A stretch of DNA of 30,849 bases from Prorocentrum cordatum (Eukaryota > Sar > Dinophyceae > Prorocentrales > Prorocentraceae), in NCBI GenBank assembly GCA_963575745.1, contig CAUYUJ010017645.1, forward strand, positions 10,001 through 40,849. The letters are read 5' to 3'. The notes beneath the pieces are model-generated. The model was not told the origin of the DNA and searched no databases. It worked only from the letters and a program-made list of their open reading frames with translations. The translations under genes and the position numbers were made by a program. Shown one piece after another: positions 16,785 to 24,436 of this stretch. The first letter of the stretch is position 1. Each line of letters starts with the position of its first letter.

Positions 16785-16925
16785 ATAATTTTGTTCCAGA
16801 GTGCAGAGCGTTCCAGAACGCTCTGAGAAGGCCGCGGCGCCCGAGACATTCTCCAGAGCCGCTGGACTTCAGAGACTCTCGATTCATCCTCACCCGGATT
16901 TCGTCGCAAGTCGCGCCTGAGGAGG
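16785..16925 (+). repeat. Dispersed repeat R12, copy 2
   Basis: GGCCGCGGCGCCCGAGAC, CTCCAGAGCCGCTGG and CTCGATTCATCCTCACCCGG match 835-945 and especially 21060-21195. A local CGTTCCAGAACGCTCTGAGA insertion is present. Confidence 0.7.
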
Positions 16926-17069
16926 GCCTCGTGATGCGCACAGGAGCCCCCCCCCCTGGGTGTCCTGGCTGGCCCGGGGTGGCCTCAAGACCTTGGCGCC
17001 GCCTCCGGCGGCGACCCTGGGGCGCTCCGCGCCCCAGGGTTGGGGTGTTGAGACCGCCTTGGACTATTC

Positions 17070-17227
17070 TGAAGTCGGGCGCGTCCCTCTACAGGCGGAA
17101 TATACAAGAACACACAAGAATAGCCAGGGGACGATTCTTGAGAATGCTGTGATCATTTCTGAACAGTTTCGGTGCATCTTTCATTCTTCGCTCAAAGTCC
17201 GCCTGTAGGGGGACTTGCCCGGCCAGA
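17070..17227. mobile_element. M1 family MITE, copy B
   Basis: The left TIR TGAAGTCGGGCGCGTCCCTC continues into TACAGGCGGA. The right TIR is the inverse (TCCGCCTGTAGGGGGACTTG then CCCGGC). About 22-23 of 27 positions pair. The AT-rich interior has no open frame. Flanking 8-mers (GACTATTC / AGCATGCC) do not match, so the target duplication is lost or the boundary is slightly different. Confidence 0.8.
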
Positions 17228-17292
17228 AGCATGCCTCCTGAGAAGTCCGGGGGGGCCTCCAGTCCTCGGCGCCGCCTCCGGCGGCGACCCTA

Positions 17293-17454
17293 CAGTGTTG
17301 TTTTTAATACATGTTCCGCGTGCGGATCACGTATAAAACATGCACGGATTTAGTATTCAAAACAAAGGTGAATTCATGCATGAATTTATTCATACATTGA
17401 TCATGTATTGAAATCCGATGTTTTTCAAAATCCTATGTATTAAACACTGCCCTG
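17293..17454. mobile_element. M5: TA-flanked Tc1/mariner-type MITE
   Basis: A 162-bp AT-rich element. TIRs are CAGTGTTGTTTTTAATACAT (17293-17312) and the inverse of 17435-17454 (CAGGGCAGTGTTTAATACAT), 16 of 20 positions identical without gaps. TA lies immediately outside at 17291-17292 and 17455-17456. A TA target and CAGT/CAGG-type ends are typical of Tc1/mariner-derived MITEs. The interior contains ATTCATGCATGAATTTATTC, itself palindromic. No transposase is encoded. Confidence 0.8.
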
Positions 17455-17514
17455 TAGCTGTCCCGGGTCGGGGTGTTGACACCGCCTTTCGCCATCTTCC
17501 CCGGGGGTCCAGCC

Positions 17515-17721
17515 TCATGTCGGGCGTGTCCCCCTACAGGGGGATTTTCGACGAGAAATGAAAGAAAAACAAACAAAAAGAAACAAACAGATACCCCAAG
17601 AAGGTCAAATATTTTAAAAAATAGTCCCCTGATTATGTTTGTTAGCATCTTTTGATTATTTTGGGGGTATTTTTTAATGGTTCGTGGAAAATCCCCCTGT
17701 AGGGGGACAGGCCCGACTTCA
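17515..17721. mobile_element. M1 family MITE, copy C, with 8-10 bp target duplication
   Basis: The outer TIRs pair almost perfectly: GTCGGGCGTGTCCCCCTACA plus GGGGGATTTTC on the left, inverse on the right with about two differences in 35. GTCCAGCC is directly repeated at 17507-17514 and 17722-17729, and the next two bases (TC) also match. An 8-10 bp target duplication is the range known for hAT and Mutator-type transposons. The AT-rich interior (ATACCCCAAGAAGGTC...TTTTGATTATTTTGGGGGTA) matches copy E at 30664. No open frame. Confidence 0.85.
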
Positions 17722-17802
17722 GTCCAGCCTCGAGTGCCCTCGCCAGGCCCTGGGACCCCTGCATACATTGTCCGGGCGAAGGGCCCAACCACGTGCATAT
17801 GT

Positions 17803-17945
17803 GATCGGAGCCGTTTTCGGTTCGCGAGAGGGTGTCGCGGCCGTCAGTTTTGCGGGTCCAGGTCCGTCGGTTTCGATCCTATAAGGCAATCTCATTAAAT
17901 GGAGGTTTACGAAATGGAGGCTTGTCCACCGCCGATGTGAGTACC
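17803..17945 (+). repeat. Dispersed repeat R8, copy 1 (partial)
   Basis: GTCGCGGCCGTCA, TTTGCGGGTCCAGGTCCGTC, ATGGAGGTTTACGAAATGGA and GTCCACCGCCG align with 20164-20310 and 21776-22110. Confidence 0.75.
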
Positions 17946-17965
17946 GCAGAGGTGCGTATCCTCTT

Positions 17966-18113
17966 CGGTGGTGCTCTTTATATCGGGCCACGAAGCGTGT
18001 GAGTGGTGTGCTGAAATGGGTGGCGGGGGCCCATGTGGTCACAGCCACTGGGGCCTTCGGTGGAGCTCCTTATATCGGGCCACGAAGCGTGTGAGGGGTG
18101 TGCTGACATGGGG
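17966..18113 (+). repeat. Two-copy version of the 89-95 bp minisatellite
   Basis: Two units of GGCCACGAAGCGTGTGAGTG / GGTGTGCTGAAATG with GGGGCC and TGGAGCTCCTTATA blocks, homologous to 5241-5602. Both loci are followed by GGA arrays and then a CACCCAACAC / GACCCAACACACAGGA block. Confidence 0.8.
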
Positions 18114-18186
18114 GGAGGAGGAGGAGGAGGAGGAGGAGGAGGAGGAGGAGGAGGACGAGGAGGAGGACGAGGAGGAGAAGAAGGAA
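18113..18186 (+). repeat. (GGA)n microsatellite
   Basis: GGA/GAG array with two ACGA interruptions, directly downstream of the two-copy minisatellite. Confidence 0.95.
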
Positions 18187-18224
18187 CGCGGGACGTTGTG
18201 TCTTCAGAACGAGCACCCAACACC

Positions 18225-18325
18225 ACAGGATAAATGGGAAAAACGACTCGAGACGACGAACCAGTCCTGGGGAAGTGGACCAGGCCTCCCGGGCCCAAGC
18301 AGCCCGATGTCTGGGTCAGGGGGCC
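18225..18325 (+). repeat. Dispersed repeat R11, partial copy
   Basis: CCTGGGGAAGTGG.CCAG, CCTCC.GGGCCC and AGCCCGATGTCTGGG match the 3' half of the 13388-13570 copy. Confidence 0.65.
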
Positions 18326-18556
18326 TGCTAAGACCAGCCGGGGCCTCGTCTGGGCGGGCTGTCAGTTCGCAGCCCGAAGTCCTGCCAGACGCACCGATGC
18401 CGATACCCTTCCCGTGTTTTTGTGGGGGGCCCAGCCGCCACTCGGCCGGGCTCGCCGGGTCACACGGCCAGCACGCGCTCCCGCGGGGCAGGGCGGGGGC
18501 CGGGTCGGAAGAGCAGCGGTGATTTCTCGGCGCAGTGGAGCTGGGCCCCAGGGGTG

Positions 18557-18717
18557 TCAGGAGGGGAAAAAACACACAGACACAATTAATCGCCGATTCC
18601 CTAGAAAATATGCGGAAATATGGGAAATGGGGGTGAAGACAAAAACCCAGAAAATATGGGAAAAAATAGGGAATCCTTTTATTTGTGTGTATTTATTTGT
18701 GTGTCCCGGGGCCCCTT
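18557..18717 (+). mobile_element. M4 family AT-rich element, copy 1
   Basis: It begins CAGGAGGGGAAAAAACACAC, continues AGACACAATTAATCG and ends TTTATTTGTGTGTCCCGGGG. It aligns along its full length with 21211-21374 and 22422-22587. Weak inverted ends (GGAGGGG.....CACACAGACACA against the inverse of GTGTGTCC.GGGGC.CCT) suggest a TIR element. Flanking target duplications are imperfect here. Confidence 0.75.
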
Positions 18718-18724
18718 CAGGGTG

Positions 18725-18960
18725 GGCCGCTGACGCAAGGCACACCTGCATCCTCCAGAGCCGCCGGCGATCCAATCCGGTGCGACTCGATTCGCCGGCT
18801 GGGGCTCGACTCCAACGAATTCGATTCGGCTCGAGGGGCACCGGCTGGGGCCAGCGGGAGCCAGGCGCGGCGACCCGATCTCGATTCGACTCGGGACGAT
18901 TCGATGGCGGTGTGGTCCGGTCGAGCGTCGTGCACGATGCACTAGTGGGTCTGGGCTTAC
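18725..18960 (+). repeat. Degenerate GATTCGACTCG-type array
   Basis: Words such as GCGACTCGATTCG, GAATTCGATTCGGCTCGA and GATCTCGATTCGACTCGG recur irregularly. A similar array (GCGGATTCGA) lies at 20890-20998. Confidence 0.6.
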
Positions 18961-18993
18961 GCCGCGCTGTGGCTCTGCCTTCTCGTTCCCCCG

Positions 18994-19067
18994 AGGTGGC
19001 CGCCGCCCCTGGCGACCCCGCGTGCGACGACGACTTCCCCGACGACTGGGAGGCCTCGCTGGCTTGA
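18994..19067 (+). CDS. Possible terminal exon, unidentified (partial)
   Basis: After TCTGCCTTCTCGTTCCCCCGAG, which could act as a pyrimidine tract plus AG splice acceptor, the frame reads VAAAPGDPACDDDFPDDWEA and then SLA before TGA at 19065-19067. Third positions are almost all G or C, and the acidic, non-repetitive composition contrasts with neighbouring sequence. Upstream the frame stays open into a GATTCGA array, where coding is unlikely. A second plausible open frame follows at about 19160-19321. No family recognised. This could be coincidence. Confidence 0.25.
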
Positions 19068-19567
19068 GGCCGCCCGGCAGCGGCTCTCGGCGCCGTCCGC
19101 GGGGGGAGGCGCGGCGCGCGCGCGAGAGGCACGGCGGTGGAGCGCTCGGGCGGGGCGGCTGCAAAACGTCCGGCGAGCAGCGGCCATCTCTCGACGACGA
19201 GGGGCCCCCAGGCCCGAGCCCGCGCTCGAGCACGAGCCCGAGCCCGGACCCGAGCCAAAGTCCGGCGATCGCAAGCATGGAGCAAGGGGGCGTGGCTCAG
19301 CGGCGGGCCCCGCTGCCATAAGCATGGGAAAGCGCGGACTTCCGCCGCCGAGCGGGGCGGCACCGGCCGCATCCGGGGGAGGGCGCCTCCCCCGATCCAT
19401 TGGAACTGGCGGCCGCGCGCCAAGTCCATGCATCGCTAATCCATGTCTGCGCGCCCCCGCCGCCAGCCGGGCCCATCCCTCGGTACACGTGGGCGCCTCC
19501 CGGCGCCGGGAGGCGAGCTATACGTGAGCTGACTCTCCACCCTATACCCTTTGCTATCCCCCCCTTC
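19068..19567. other. GC-rich region, no supported gene
   Basis: It contains a short GAGCCC hexamer run (19214-19260). Open frames overlap on both strands (for example the plus-strand frame ending TAA at 19319-19321, containing SPSPDPSQSPAIASMEQGG). It could be coding or 3' flanking sequence. I cannot decide. Confidence 0.3.
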
Positions 19568-19733
19568 CCCTGACCTTCCAGAGAGCTATTGTTTAGCACG
19601 GGAGACCTAAGAACCTAAAAAACGAAACGAAACAGCCTAAAACCAAGACATCGAATAGCTCTGGGATAGGTTTTCGCTCTGGGATAGGTTTTTAAGTCGC
19701 GTGCTATGTTTTAGCCCTCCTGGAAGGTCAGGG
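19568..19733 (-). mobile_element. M3 element, copy 1
   Basis: 166 bp with TIRs CCCTGACCTTCCAG..GGCTA at both ends. Interior blocks include CCTAAAAAACGAAACGAAAC and TTTTTAAGTCGCGTGCTA. It is the reverse-orientation counterpart of 21540-21688 and is 17 bp longer, accounted for by an 18-bp tandem duplication (GCTCTGGGATAGGTTTTC). No open frame. It lies 13 bp before an M2 fold-back element. Confidence 0.85.
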
Positions 19734-19746
19734 TAGACGTAAGAGT

Positions 19747-19879
19747 TAGGGGAGCAAAAAGTGGCACAATCATAAAAAACTCGGAGGTTCGCGCGGATTT
19801 CTCGGATCGGCGCTGGACCCCCCTCCCTGGCGCGCGGAGCCTCCGAGTTTTTATGTTTATGTCACTTTTTGTTTCCCGA
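19747..19879 (+). mobile_element. M2 fold-back element, deletion derivative, with AGAGT duplication
   Basis: It begins TAGGGGAGCAAAAAGTGGCA and ends TTTTTGTTTCCCGA. AGAGT occurs at 19742-19746 and 19880-19884, a perfect 5-bp target duplication. The left arm matches 3065-3263 closely, but the sequence jumps from the core GGCGCGCGGAG straight to CCTCCGAG of the right arm. The right half of the core and inner right arm are missing, with the junction at a GCGCGGA repeat. Confidence 0.85.
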
Positions 19880-20027
19880 AGAGTGACCTGTCGCCGGAGT
19901 GACCTTTGGTGCGGGCACAGATGGGCCCTCAGATGGCCGAAAACGGAGCGGTAGCAGCGGCTTGCGCGCCCAGGTTTGGCCTCCCGAGGCCTTGCGAGAA
20001 GGCCGCGGGGCTTCTAGGAAGCCCTCG

Positions 20028-20395
20028 CAGGAGGCCGGTGGACATCCCAGAGGAAGAGAAAGCTGCACAAAAACATAATTACGTCGGGGAGGTGTCTTCG
20101 GCGCCACCCAGGCATACATGCTCATTGACTCGGAGGTTGACAGGCCTCCTGCCCTGACACGTCGAGTAAGGGATTGGCCGTTTGCGCTTTGCGAGGGGGG
20201 CGTCGCGGCCGTCATTTGTGCGGGTCCAGGTCCGTCGGTTTCGGTCCCAGGCGCTTTTCACTAAGGGGAGGTTTACTAAAGGGAGGTTCGTCCACCGCCG
20301 GATCTCGTCGTGAAAAAATCAGGACGGCCAGATTCTCGCCATCTTCGGCCCCTGGGGGCCCTCGCCGGCCCCCGGCAGCGTGGACAAACGACTCC
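20028..20395 (+). repeat. Dispersed repeat R8, copy 2 (holds the empty M3 site)
   Basis: It runs from GAGGCCGGTGGACATCCCAG through GAGAAAGCTGCACAAAAACA, GTCGGGGAGGTGTCT, GGGGGGCGTCGCGGCCGTCA to GGGGGCCCTCGCCGGCCCCC. It is collinear with 21494-21990, except that the other copy has the M3 element inserted at the A-run after GCTGCAC. Confidence 0.85.
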
Positions 20396-20450
20396 GGGTG
20401 AAAGACCGGCCCTGAGGCAAGGGTCTGGACTTCCGGGGAACGCCCTCCTG
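20340..20450 (+). repeat. Dispersed repeat R11, partial copy
   Basis: CTTCGGCCCCTGGGGGCCCT, GACAAACGACTCCGGG and CTGGACTTCCGGGG correspond to the middle of R11. Confidence 0.5.
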
Positions 20451-20467
20451 AAAAGAACAGGACGTCG

Positions 20468-20668
20468 CATGTTCGGGGGCGGAAAAGAGGGGGGTGATGA
20501 CTAGGAGGGGGTGGATATCATGGCGGGGCGCATGATATTTCCCCAGATTTCATGGCGCCTCTTCTTATGTCATTATGTCCCTGGCCCCCCGTTGGGCCGC
20601 GCACATGCCGCTGGTCATGATTTGCACCCCCCCCCTCTTGGACACCCCCCTCTTTGCCGCTCCTGACA
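20468..20668 (+). repeat. Dispersed palindrome R16, copy 3
   Basis: GGCGGAAAAGAGGGGGGTGA at the left and CCCCCCTCTTTGCCGCTCC at the right are inverse, giving the fold-back form. GTCATGATTTGCACCCCCC is shared with 6337-6532 and 14610-14966. This copy has no GGA expansion. Confidence 0.7.
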
Positions 20669-21059
20669 TGTCTGGGCCCGCGCCGTCGAAGAAGTGGTCC
20701 GTGTCTTCGGGCAAGGCTTCGAGATCTGAGATTATCTCGGAAGGCAGGAGGCTTTCCAAGCCTTCTGAGACGGCCCGCCCCCTTCTCACTCCCCCCCTGG
20801 GCGCGCCTCCGAAAGTAGCTCCATGGAGCTCGGAGGACGTCGACTGTCCCCAAAGCGGTGTCGTTTCTTGTGCCCGAGACGAGCTCGATGTGGGCTGGAC
20901 GCGGATTTGGGGTGAATTCGATGCGGATTCGATGCGAAGTCGACGCGGATTCGACGAGTCCGGGTCCGACAAGGATTCGGCGCGGATTCGACCCGGTTAA
21001 TTAGGGGCGGGAAGGGACCGACAAGGTCCCCCGAAGATGCAGCATAACTTCGTTGGACA
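20669..21059. other. Spacer with GCGGATTCGA array, no gene
   Basis: 20700-20780 has a small inverted repeat around GATCTGAGATTATCTCGG. 20890-20998 is an irregular GCGGATTCGA / GATGCGGATTCGA array. Nothing else is identified. Confidence 0.5.
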
Positions 21060-21195
21060 GGGCTTGGACGAGGAAAAATCCGTTCCAGGGCGTCCCCGGA
21101 CGCCGCGGCGCCCGAGACGTCCTCCAGAGCCGCCGGTCGTTTCTCAGAGGTTCTCGATGAGGTGTCCTCACCCGGATCGATTTTCGTCCTGGCCT
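21060..21195 (+). repeat. Dispersed repeat R12, copy 3
   Basis: GACGCCGCGGCGCCCGAGAC, TCCTCCAGAGCCGCCGG, TTCTCGATGAGGTGTCCTCA and CCCGGATCGATTTTCGTC align with 16785-16925. It is followed directly by an M4 element. Confidence 0.75.
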
Positions 21196-21210
21196 CGTCC
21201 TACATCGAGT

Positions 21211-21374
21211 CTCTGGAGGGAAAAATCACACAGACACAATTAATCGTCGATCCCCCAGAAAATTCGAGAAAATAAGGGAAGTGGGGGGGAAGACAGAAAC
21301 CCAGAAAATACAGGAAAATATACGGGAGTCTTTCTATTTGTGTGTATTTATTTGTGTGTCCTGGGGCTCCTTTA
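21211..21374 (+). mobile_element. M4 family element, copy 2, with ATCGAGT direct repeats
   Basis: It is collinear with 18557-18717. ATCGAGT lies at 21204-21210 and 21375-21381, giving a 7-bp (possibly 8-bp with one mismatch) target duplication that fixes the boundaries. Interior blocks are CACAGACACAATTAATCG, AGACAGAAACCCAGAAAATA and TATTTGTGTGTATTTATTTG. No open frame. Confidence 0.8.
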
Positions 21375-21493
21375 ATCGAGTGATCCTGGTGGCCCTGCAG
21401 CAGCTCTCTGGCTGCAGGCCGCCGCGTCGGCCATGGCGGGGGCTCCGCGCGCGCCGGCGCGGGGCGGCGCGGGGCGGCGCGGAACGGCACACG

Positions 21494-22110
21494 TGGAGGA
21501 GGCCGGTGGGCATCCCAGAGGAAGAGAAAGCTGCACAAACCCTGACCTTCCAGGAGGGCTAAGAAATAGCACGCGACTTAAACACCGATCCCAGGGCTGT
21601 TTTACGTCTTGGTTTTAGGCTGTTTCGTTTCGTTTTTTTAGGTTTTTAGGCCTCCCATGCTAAAGAATAGCTCTCTGGAAGGTCAGGGAACATACGTCGG
21701 GGAGGTGTCTCCGGCGCCACCCGGGCATGCATGCTCATGCTCGGAGGCTGGTGGACCTCCTGCCCCGACGCGCCGAGCAAGGCATTGGCCGTCTTCGGCT
21801 CGCGAGGGGGGCGTCGCGGCCGTCATTTTTGCGGGTCCAGGTCCGTCGGCTTCGGCACCCCCGGCCGCTTTTCCCCAAGGGGGATGTTTGCTAAAGGTTT
21901 GGTTCGTCCACCTCCGAATCGCGTCGTGAAAAAAATCGGGACGGCCAGCTTCTCGCCATCTTCGGCCCCTGGGGGCCCTCGCCGGCCCCCGGCAGCGTCC
22001 CCCTGAAAAAGTCAGGACGTCGCATGTCTGGCCGTTTTCGGTTCCCGTCCCAGGCCGCTTTACCCTAAGGGGAGGTTTACCAAAGGGAGGTTCGTCCACC
22101 GCCGAAGCAC
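21494..22110 (+). repeat. Dispersed repeat R8, copy 3 (interrupted by M3)
   Basis: It is collinear with 20028-20395 apart from the 149-bp M3 insertion. After 22015 a second, partial R8 tail follows (GTCCCAGGCCGCTTTACCCT, AAGGGAGGTTCGTCCACCGC), making a local near-tandem duplication. Confidence 0.8.
21540..21688 (+). mobile_element. M3 element, copy 2, with related empty site at 20071
   Basis: 149 bp from CCCTGACCTTCCAGGAGGGC to the inverse GAAGGTCAGGG. It sits between GAGAAAGCTGCACAAA and AACATACGTCGGGG. The homologous R8 copy at 20051-20095 reads GCTGCACAAAAACATA uninterrupted, so flank plus flank equals the empty site at the junction. Either no target duplication was made or it falls within the A-run. 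The interior contains GTTTCGTTTCGTTTTTTTAG. No coding sequence. Confidence 0.9.
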
Positions 22111-22189
22111 CATGGTTGCGTCGCCCCCCAAGAGGGAGGCGCGCGCGCCGAGGAGTCTTGCGGTGCATGCGCCGGTGGCTGGCGCTTTC

Positions 22190-22335
22190 TGGCCCTTGGT
22201 ATCGCTCTGACGTGTGAGCTTTTTTCCCGGCGGGGATTATTAAGGAGCATCCTGGATCATCCTGCGAAAAAAAAACCACGCACGAAACCGAAATGAGCAC
22301 AGGGAATGGACGTCCGAGCGATGGCCACTGCCCCA
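22190..22335 (+). repeat. Dispersed repeat R19, copy 3
   Basis: GGAGCATCCTGGATCATC, CACGCACGAAACCGAAA and AGCACAGGGAATGGACGT match 13165-13305 almost word for word. The ends are loosely inverted. Confidence 0.75.
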
Positions 22336-22421
22336 GCGCTCGGGAGACGATGCGCTGCAAGGTGGCTGTCGTGGCCCCCGGGCCCCCACGCGCTCCCCAC
22401 GGGGATGGAGGGGCCAAGTCT

Positions 22422-22587
22422 TCAGGAGGGGGAACAAAAAAAACACAGACACAATTAATCGTCGACCCCCAGGAGACTATGGGAAAATATAGGAAGTGGG
22501 GGGAAAGCAGAAACCCAGAACATATGGGAAACTATGGGAAATATTTTTATTTGTGAGTATTTGTTTGTGTGTCCTGGGGCCCCGTCA
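22422..22587 (+). mobile_element. M4 family element, copy 3
   Basis: It begins TTCAGGAGGGGGAACAAAAA, then CACAGACACAATTAATCGTC, and ends TTTGTTTGTGTGTCCTGGGG. It is collinear with the other two M4 copies. Only a weak AAGT match flanks it. Confidence 0.75.
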
Positions 22588-22691
22588 AAGTTTATTTGTT
22601 CCTAGAAACACCAGGGGGCCCATGCGAAGTACCGCTCTCGCTTTCCAGCCACGCGCGTCTATGGAACCATTGGATGTTGTTACGTACATAC

Positions 22692-22800
22692 GGCATGTTC
22701 GCGCGGAGCGCGCCAAGGGCGGCGCCGGAGGCGCCGCTGGGGGGCCCAGGCGCGGATCCAAGAAATCCGCGCGGAGCGGCAACAATTTATGTGAATGGCG
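22692..22800 (+). mobile_element. M2 fold-back element, left-arm deletion derivative
   Basis: GTTCGCGCGGAGCGCGCC joins the left-arm word TTCGCGCGGA directly to the core GCGCGCC, skipping the inner left arm. The remaining core GGCGCCGGAGGCGCCGC and right arm (GGATCCAAGAAATCCGCGCG then TTTATGTGAATGGCG) are M2. The junction is again GCGCGGA. The left boundary is not resolved. Confidence 0.7.
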
Positions 22801-22825
22801 TATTCACTTTTTCTATATAGGCCCG

Positions 22826-22992
22826 CCAAATAATGTTCTAAGAACCTTTTGTGGTCTGCACGACATGTTCTCAGAACATTTATGTCTGGGGTTCTCTTGT
22901 TTGAGCACTTCGGGCTTATGTTAAGAGACCTTTCGGGTTCTGAGAACAGTTTGTGGTAGACACATAAGAATGCCGGGACGGTCCGTCCCTAG
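22826..22992 (+). repeat. Dispersed repeat R10, copy with TTCTWAGAAC palindromes
   Basis: TGTTCTAAGAACC, TGTTCTCAGAACATTT and GGTTCTGAGAACAG recur, then AATGCCGGGACGGTCCGTCC. The order matches 27560-27750. Both have GGGCTTATGTT before the second palindrome cluster. Confidence 0.75.
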
Positions 22993-23042
22993 AGCTGTTG
23001 AAGCAGTACAGCAGTTGACAATCTCGAACTTGTGATCTGTAC

Positions 23043-23215
23043 CCAGGGATCCGACGCTCCAAATAAATTGGAGCTGGCGGTTTTGGCCCGTTTTCGGCCT
23101 CCGGGGGCCCTCGCTGGGCCCTGGGACCGTCAAAAGACGACTCGGGCCGAAAAAACGATGCAGACCTCCCGGGCCCACGCATCGAAACAAGTGGAGCAGC
23201 CAGGTGATTGGGTCT
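23043..23215 (+). repeat. Dispersed repeat R11, copy 2
   Basis: GATCCGACGCTCCAAATAAA, TTGGAGCTGGCGGTTTTGG, GGGGGCCCTCGCTGGGCCCT and CGGGCCCACGCATCGAAACA match the minus-strand copy at 26335-26515 strongly. Confidence 0.8.
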
Positions 23216-23540
23216 GTATGACGTGCTATAGCTTTTTTTGCCAGTGGTACATGTCAGCTGTCGCTCGTCTCGCCGGCTCCTCAGATTGGCCTGGGCAGAA
23301 ACAGCGATGGTACGGCCCTCCCTCTTGCCAGCATGCGCGCGCAGGAGCAAAGAGGGGGGGGGAAGGGATGTACCCTTGACTGCGGTGCGTTCAGCGTGTT
23401 CCCGCAAAGCTCTGCCGGAACACGCTGGCGCCAGACACGAGAGAAGCGGTGTGCTCGCACTCAGGGGTCTTTCCAGCGAATGGTCACTGTAACGTGTAAC
23501 CGTTGTTTTTTTTTTTTTTTTCGCCAGTCGGAGGTGGAAG
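23216..23540. other. Spacer with hairpin, no gene
   Basis: CAGCGTGTTCC at 23392-23402 is the exact inverse of 23417-23427 (14-nt loop). A looser inverted repeat brackets GGCCCTCCCTCTTGCC / GCAAAGAGGGGGGGGGAAGG at about 23310-23370. A T16-18 run precedes the GGA array at 23541. Confidence 0.6.
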
Positions 23541-23592
23541 CGGGGAGGAGGAGGAGGAGGATGCAGGAGGAGGAGGAGGAGGAGGAGAGGAA
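23541..23592 (+). repeat. (GGA)n microsatellite
   Basis: Short GGA/GAG run with one GATGCA interruption. Confidence 0.9.
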
Positions 23593-23959
23593 GCGAGAGT
23601 TCAAGGTCCAACGCGTTCCAGAAACCCAGGCGCCGACGGCGGGGGATCTCTTTCGTGGCGGGACCCCGAGGGCCTGGACTTTTGGGACCTTCCCCGGGAT
23701 CTAAGTCGGGTTGTTGAGTGGTGTTTTCTCCTCCTGAAGTCTGTGGTTGGAGGAGTACCGAGGCCACGGCGAGAAGCCGGTGGGGAGGCAACACATAGGG
23801 ACCTTCGCCCCCGCTCCGAAGCCAGACGAAGCCGCACGCAAGCAATACGGCCGCAAGGCGCCGCACAGCAGACAGCCAGCGCAGACGCAGCGCCCGCAGC
23901 CGAGCCCGCGCCGAATCCTCCTCCGGGCACGACGACCGCCGCGCCTTGTCCTCCGAAGC

Positions 23960-24370
23960 GAGCCGGCCGTCCTCCCCGCCCTCACCCGCCTCTTCGCCCT
24001 CCCTCGCCGCCGCTCCGTCCTCCTGTCCGACCTCTCTCTCTCTCCTTGCCCTCCCCTACTCACCTCTCGTCGTCCCTCCCTACGCTCCCGCCGGCTCTCC
24101 TATTTCCTCTCATCCTCCTCCTTCTCCCTCTCCTTGCCTCGTCCTCTCTCCGTCTCCTCCTCTTCTCCGCCTCTCCTCCTATTCGTCCTCTTCCTCCTAC
24201 TCCTCCTCCTCTCTCTCCTCCTCCGCCATCCACTCTCCGACTCCGTTATTTTTCCACTCGTCCTCCTCCTCCTCTCCTTTTCTCATCTACTCTCCTCCTC
24301 CTCCTCCTCTTCCTCCTTGCCCTCCCCCTCCTCCACCTCCTCGTCGTCCTCCGCTACTCTTCCTCCTCCT
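23960..24370 (+). repeat. 400-bp CT-rich tract ((CTC)n, degenerate)
   Basis: The tract is almost entirely pyrimidine with CTC/TCC units, degenerate compared with the pure arrays elsewhere. Two long Ser/Pro/Leu-rich frames across it (259 and 326 codons) are artefacts of the composition. Confidence 0.85.
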
Positions 24371-24436
24371 CGGGTCGCCTACGGCCCCGGGGGACACCGT
24401 GCAGGACCCGGTGTGGGTGGGGGGGGGGGCGAGGTC

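Larger units (their letters stand above)
16960..17514. repeat. Nested host repeat: duplicated GGCGCCGCC segment split by two elements
   Basis: CGCCGCCTCCGGCGGCGACC occurs at about 16997-17016 and 17270-17289. GGGGTGTTGA.ACCGCCTT occurs at 17042 and 17470. The first copy is followed by the M1 element at 17070. The second copy is interrupted by the TA-flanked MITE at 17293-17454. This is a clear case of elements landing in or beside one another. Confidence 0.7.
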
